Positions 5,946 to 7,628 of a DNA stretch of 7,628 bases are shown here, one piece after another. The number at the start of each line of letters is the position of its first letter. Position 1 is the first letter of the stretch. Both the position numbers and the translations under genes were made by a program. The stretch covers positions 1 through 7,628 of the forward strand of contig JAEWAH010000045.1 in NCBI GenBank assembly GCA_023391725.1, read 5' to 3'. Under the pieces are notes generated by a model, which was not told the origin of the DNA, did no database searches, and was given only the letters and a program-made list of their open reading frames with translations. The stretch comes from Bacillota bacterium (lineage in GTDB: Bacteria; Bacillota; Clostridia; Christensenellales; Aristaeellaceae).

Positions 5946-6656
5946 ATGAATATCGGATCTATGATCCTGGAGGGCAAGGGTAAACGGGTCTACGAAACAG
6001 ACGAACCGCGCCTGCTGGCTGTGTACTTCAAGGATGAAGCCATGGCTTTTCATGGCCTAAAAAGAGGACGCATCGTGGGTAAGGGCGAGATCAACAACGA
6101 GATTTGCGGCCACTTATTCACCCTCCTTTCCGAGCAGGGTATCCCTAATCATTTTGTAAGAAAGCTTGACGAGCAGCGATCGCTGGTCAAAAGGGTAGAG
6201 ATCATCAAGGTCGCTATAAAGGTGCGCAATATCGTGGCCGGCAGCCTGGCCAGGCGCATCGGTTATCCGGAGGGGGCGCGCCTTTCCAGCACCATCCTGG
6301 AATGTACCTTAAAGGATGAGGAGTTGGATTACCCCCTTATCAACGAGACGCACATCCGGGCCATGGGCCTTTGCACGAAGCCGGAACTTGACACAATGTA
6401 TGCGATGGCCCTGAAGATTAACGATATCCTTACCGCCTACCTCAAAGACATTAATATCGAACTTATCGACTTCAAATTGGAGTTTGGCCGCTTAGGCGGT
6501 CAGGTCATCCTGGCGGACGAGATTTCCCCCGATACCTGTCGGTTTTGGGATGCAAGGACACATGAGCCCCTGGATATCGACCGCTTCCGCCGTGATCTTG
6601 GGAATGTTGAACAGGGATATCAGGAAGTACTCAATCGCCTGATGGGCGCAGGTTGA
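5946..6656 (+). CDS. purC: Phosphoribosylaminoimidazole-succinocarboxamide (SAICAR) synthase
   Basis: Cytosolic enzyme of de novo purine synthesis: CAIR plus aspartate plus ATP gives SAICAR. The 236-residue length is typical of the bacterial enzyme. The N-terminal ATP-binding part has EGKGKRVYETD (9-19), YFKDEAMAFHG (27-37) and GKGEINN (45-51). Both family signatures are present: VRNIVAGSLARR (93-104), preceded by VEIIKVAIK, and LADEISPDTCRFWD (189-202), preceded by DFKLEFG (175-181). YPLINETHI (129-137) is the usual substrate-loop region. The start at 5946 is chosen because AAAGGAG lies eight bases upstream and the chain begins as family members do; the in-frame ATG at 5880 overlaps the promoter. 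purC stands alone here between its own promoter and terminator, not in a visible pur cluster, with a possible PurR operator upstream. Confidence 0.97.
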   Translation: MNIGSMILEGKGKRVYETDEPRLLAVYFKDEAMAFHGLKRGRIVGKGEINNEICGHLFTLLSEQGIPNHFVRKLDEQRSLVKRVEIIKVAIKVRNIVAGSLARRIGYPEGARLSSTILECTLKDEELDYPLINETHIRAMGLCTKPELDTMYAMALKINDILTAYLKDINIELIDFKLEFGRLGGQVILADEISPDTCRFWDARTHEPLDIDRFRRDLGNVEQGYQEVLNRLMGAG

Positions 6657-6691
6657 GCCTTAGAAATTGTAAAAAAAACAGACTTCGGCTG

Positions 6692-6726
6692 GCAGGCGGT
6701 GCTTTTTGATTGCCGCCGCTTTTTTT
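6692..6726 (+). terminator. Intrinsic terminator after purC
   Basis: GGCGG (6695-6699) pairs with CCGCC (6713-6717), extended inside by two G-T wobbles and outside by two pairs past a bulged A, followed by seven T residues (6720-6726). It begins 36 bases after the purC stop. An A8 run at 6671-6678 might give some activity on the other strand too, though it is 13 bases from the stem. Confidence 0.82.
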
Positions 6727-6776
6727 CTGTGTTATGCTTGAATGGTTCCCAGATATTGTGAAATAGAGGCCAAATC

Positions 6777-7628
6777 ATGAAGCGGTTCCTTTGCGTTTTG
6801 CTTTTGTTGCTGCTCCTTTTCCCGGCCACTGGGACACTGGCGGAGGAAGGAGTATTTCCTGTTCTTAACGAAGCGGGCTTTTTGGGTACGGGAGAATTTG
6901 TCTTTCAAAATAAGACGGGTGGCGTATGGCGCTATGCCTCCCCGACGCTTAAGGTGGAGATCGTTAGGCTGTATAATAAAGAGCAAAACCTGACCTGGTA
7001 TGAGGCGGAAATATGGAGCCGGGACGGTGAAGTGTTCCGCTGCGTCCCCAACGATCCAGAGGATCGCGTCCGCAGTACCGATTGGCCGGCGGCCATCGCG
7101 CGCAAGAATGGCACGGTGTTTGGGATCAACAGTGATTTTGCCCACCTGCGGCTGCAAAACCGCAGCCGGTCCGGCGTGCTCATTCGTGATAAAGTAGTCC
7201 TTGGGGAAAAGACATTTGCCCACAACAAAGGAACTTTCCCCAACCTGGATACCATGGCATTGTATGCTGACGGGCGCATGGAGGTCTACCCTTCCGACGC
7301 CTACACGGCTAAGGATTACCTTGGCATGGGCGCTTTGGATGTGCTGGCTTTTGGCCCCTACCTGATTAAGGATGGGCAGCTGAATGAGGCGGCGTTGAAA
7401 AAGTACGGGAGGAGCATGGCGCCCCGCACGGCGATAGGCATGGTGGAGCCGGGCCATTATTTTGCCATGATGCTGGAGGGCCGCCACAGCAAGAGCCGGG
7501 GTGCAGGCATCTCCTTCCTGGCGGAAAAGCTTTTGGAAAAAGGCTGCAAGACCGGGTTCAACCTGGATGGCGGGCAGACTGCCACCATGGTGTTCATGGG
7601 GGAGCAGATCATCCGTGTGGGAAAGACG
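6777..7628 (+). CDS. Secreted phosphodiester glycosidase (NAGPA/DUF2233) family protein, C-terminus beyond window
   Basis: Exported protein of the family named after the N-acetylglucosamine-1-phosphodiester alpha-N-acetylglucosaminidase domain; bacterial members are thought to act on phosphodiester-linked sugars of envelope polymers. 284 codons are open to the window edge. Residues 1-22 are a signal peptide: MKR, a run of seven leucines, then PATGTLA with likely cleavage before EEG; no lipobox follows. The domain shows VFGINSDF (114-121), AFGPYLIKDG (191-200), MAPRTAIG (214-221) and NLDGGQTATMVF (262-273), the usual conserved blocks with the acidic catalytic region. The Gly-Gly-rich end of the domain is reached, so only a short tail is likely missing. 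The ATG at 6777 has AGAGG seven bases upstream, a modest site. It begins 50 bases after the purC terminator, so it is a separate unit, though no clear promoter is visible. Substrate unknown. Confidence 0.87.
   Translation, partial: MKRFLCVLLLLLLLFPATGTLAEEGVFPVLNEAGFLGTGEFVFQNKTGGVWRYASPTLKVEIVRLYNKEQNLTWYEAEIWSRDGEVFRCVPNDPEDRVRSTDWPAAIARKNGTVFGINSDFAHLRLQNRSRSGVLIRDKVVLGEKTFAHNKGTFPNLDTMALYADGRMEVYPSDAYTAKDYLGMGALDVLAFGPYLIKDGQLNEAALKKYGRSMAPRTAIGMVEPGHYFAMMLEGRHSKSRGAGISFLAEKLLEKGCKTGFNLDGGQTATMVFMGEQIIRVGKT

Noticed and set aside
6732..7487. Long minus-strand open frame of 251 residues opposite the glycosidase-family gene
   Set aside because: Antisense shadow: low-complexity His/Arg/Gln composition, no recognisable domain, and the plus-strand frame has a signal peptide and conserved family blocks.
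1..7628. Mobile element, CRISPR array, toxin-antitoxin or defence system
   Set aside because: No transposase, integrase, spaced repeats, terminal inverted repeats or defence domains were seen; all long frames are core metabolic or envelope genes.

Overview
The window reads as chromosomal housekeeping DNA from a fairly GC-rich member of the Clostridia (Firmicutes). The main reason is one open reading frame that joins IspH (LytB) to a four-domain ribosomal protein S1, an architecture known from that class. The gene order HutP-family protein, cmk, plsC, ispH-rpsA, strong GGAGG-type ribosome binding sites and many AT-biased promoter hexamers fit the same assignment. A genus cannot be named from the sequence alone.

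Layout. Positions 1-971 (minus strand) hold the N-terminal 323 codons of a sugar-phosphate nucleotidyltransferase with a left-handed beta-helix segment; its C-terminus lies outside the window. A 158-base divergent spacer carries a good sigma-A-type promoter facing right. From there a tightly packed operon runs on the plus strand: a HutP-family protein (1130-1552), cytidylate kinase (1585-2265), a PlsC-type acyltransferase overlapping it by 20 bases (2246-2896), then, after 94 bases, the IspH-S1 fusion (2991-5078). A strong intrinsic terminator (5095-5146) closes this block. Thiamine pyrophosphokinase (5167-5814) follows immediately. purC (5946-6656) has its own promoter and terminator. The window ends inside a secreted phosphodiester-glycosidase-family protein (6777 to beyond 7628).

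How the genes fit together. The operon links CMP/dCMP phosphorylation, phosphatidic acid synthesis, the last step of the MEP isoprenoid pathway and an RNA-binding translation factor, all growth-related functions whose products feed DNA, membrane and protein synthesis. The first gene is a likely RNA-binding regulator of unknown target. ThiN and PurC are single-gene units for thiamine diphosphate and purine synthesis.

No mobile element, CRISPR array, tRNA or rRNA is visible, and no wholly new system was found. The points most worth a second look are: a perfect Shine-Dalgarno sequence with an in-frame ATG at the IspH/S1 boundary, which could allow free S1 to be made; a HutP homologue that appears to lack the histidines used by Bacillus HutP to bind Mg2+ and L-histidine; an exact tandem 8-mer carrying UAG triplets right after that gene; and a PurBox-like pair upstream of purC.
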